Of a stretch of 14,455 nucleotides of DNA, positions 14,338 to 14,455 are shown piece by piece. The notes beneath the pieces were generated by a model that was not told the origin of the DNA, searched no databases, and saw only the letters and a program-made list of their open reading frames with translations. Position numbers and translations under genes: made by a program. Numbering within the stretch: position 1 is the stretch's first letter; every line of letters begins with the position of its first letter. The stretch comes from Candidatus Thalassarchaeum betae. Lineage in GTDB: Archaea > Thermoplasmatota > Poseidoniia > Poseidoniales > Thalassarchaeaceae. The DNA is taken from NCBI GenBank assembly GCA_022448665.1, contig JAKUUO010000022.1, positions 1 to 14,455 of the forward strand, read 5' to 3'.

Positions 14338-14410
14338 AGCCACTGGGGAGAGTTGAACTCCCGACCTCTTGATTACGAATCAAGTGCTCTACCAGCTAAG
14401 CTACAGTGGC
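14338..14410 (-). tRNA. tRNA-Thr (anticodon CGT)
   Basis: A 73-nt cloverleaf. The acceptor GCCACTG pairs with CAGTGGC over 7 bp, with discriminator T73. A short D arm has GCTT and AGC with the AGCTGGTAG loop. The anticodon stem CTTGA/TCAAG holds loop TTCGTAA, giving anticodon CGT (reads ACG, Thr). The variable loop is AGGTC, and the T arm GGGAG-TTCAACT-CTCCC has T54-T55, the Pus10 targets. There is no intron, and the 3' CCA is not encoded. U73 fits archaeal tRNA-Thr. The gene's 3' end is one base from the pgk stop. Confidence 0.95.
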
Positions 14411-14436
14411 GTCAGCGCGACCACCTGAGCCATTCG

Positions 14437-14444
14437 CATAAGAG
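14437..14444 (-). promoter_or_regulatory. TATA-like element for tRNA-Thr
   Basis: On the minus strand CTCTTATG is centred about 30 nt before the tRNA 5' end at 14410, the position expected for the archaeal box A of a tRNA gene. Inferred from position and sequence. Confidence 0.45.
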
Positions 14445-14455
14445 AATCGGTGCCG

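Noticed and set aside
1..14455. Mobile elements, CRISPR arrays, attachment sites or defence genes
   Set aside because: No direct-repeat array, transposase, integrase or terminal repeats noticed. The gene content is housekeeping plus small lineage genes.

Overview
The window looks like a high-GC euryarchaeal chromosome segment, most probably from an uncultured marine Thermoplasmatota lineage (Marine Group II/III, Poseidoniales-like). The domain is set by archaeal signature genes: Pus10, ribosomal protein L21e, RNA polymerase subunit F (Rpb4), the archaeal DUF655 protein and archaeal-type phosphoglycerate kinase. TATA-like boxes about 27 nt before start codons (leaderless style) and GGTGA-type Shine-Dalgarno sites agree with this. 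The lineage below domain level is inferred from overall flavour, not from a search.

Left part (1-5377): the 5' portion of a fumarylacetoacetate-hydrolase-family gene leaves the window on the minus strand. It is divergent from a J-domain chaperone that keeps only one of the two DnaJ zinc sites. A 1070-residue RND/MMPL-type membrane transporter follows, then a small two-helix membrane protein with its own AT-rich promoter and a DUF971 protein.

Centre (5473-10860, all plus): the conserved archaeal translation/transcription cluster pus10 - rpl21e - rpoF - DUF655 - ksgA. It links tRNA pseudouridylation, the large ribosomal subunit, RNA polymerase and 16S rRNA dimethylation. It is followed by an unrecognised protein (helix-hairpin-helix-like head, coiled coil, zinc ribbon), a plant-type [2Fe-2S] ferredoxin and a 55-residue single-pass membrane protein. 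An 18-bp perfect AT palindrome then separates this strand from a convergent operon.

Right part (10898-14410): a tightly packed minus-strand operon of M24 (Xaa-Pro-type) peptidase, LOG/TIGR00725-like protein and a small cysteine-rich DUF59/MIP18-like protein (1-nt gap, then a GTGA overlap). It is divergent from phosphoglycerate kinase. A minus-strand tRNA-Thr(CGT) gene ends one base from the pgk stop.

No mobile element, CRISPR array, prophage or integration site was seen, and there is no gene-free stretch longer than about 101 bp. Most of the content is housekeeping. The best leads for something undescribed are the orphan protein after ksgA, the 11-bp perfect hairpin inside the DUF655 gene, the one-zinc J protein, and the ferredoxin/mini-membrane-protein pair.
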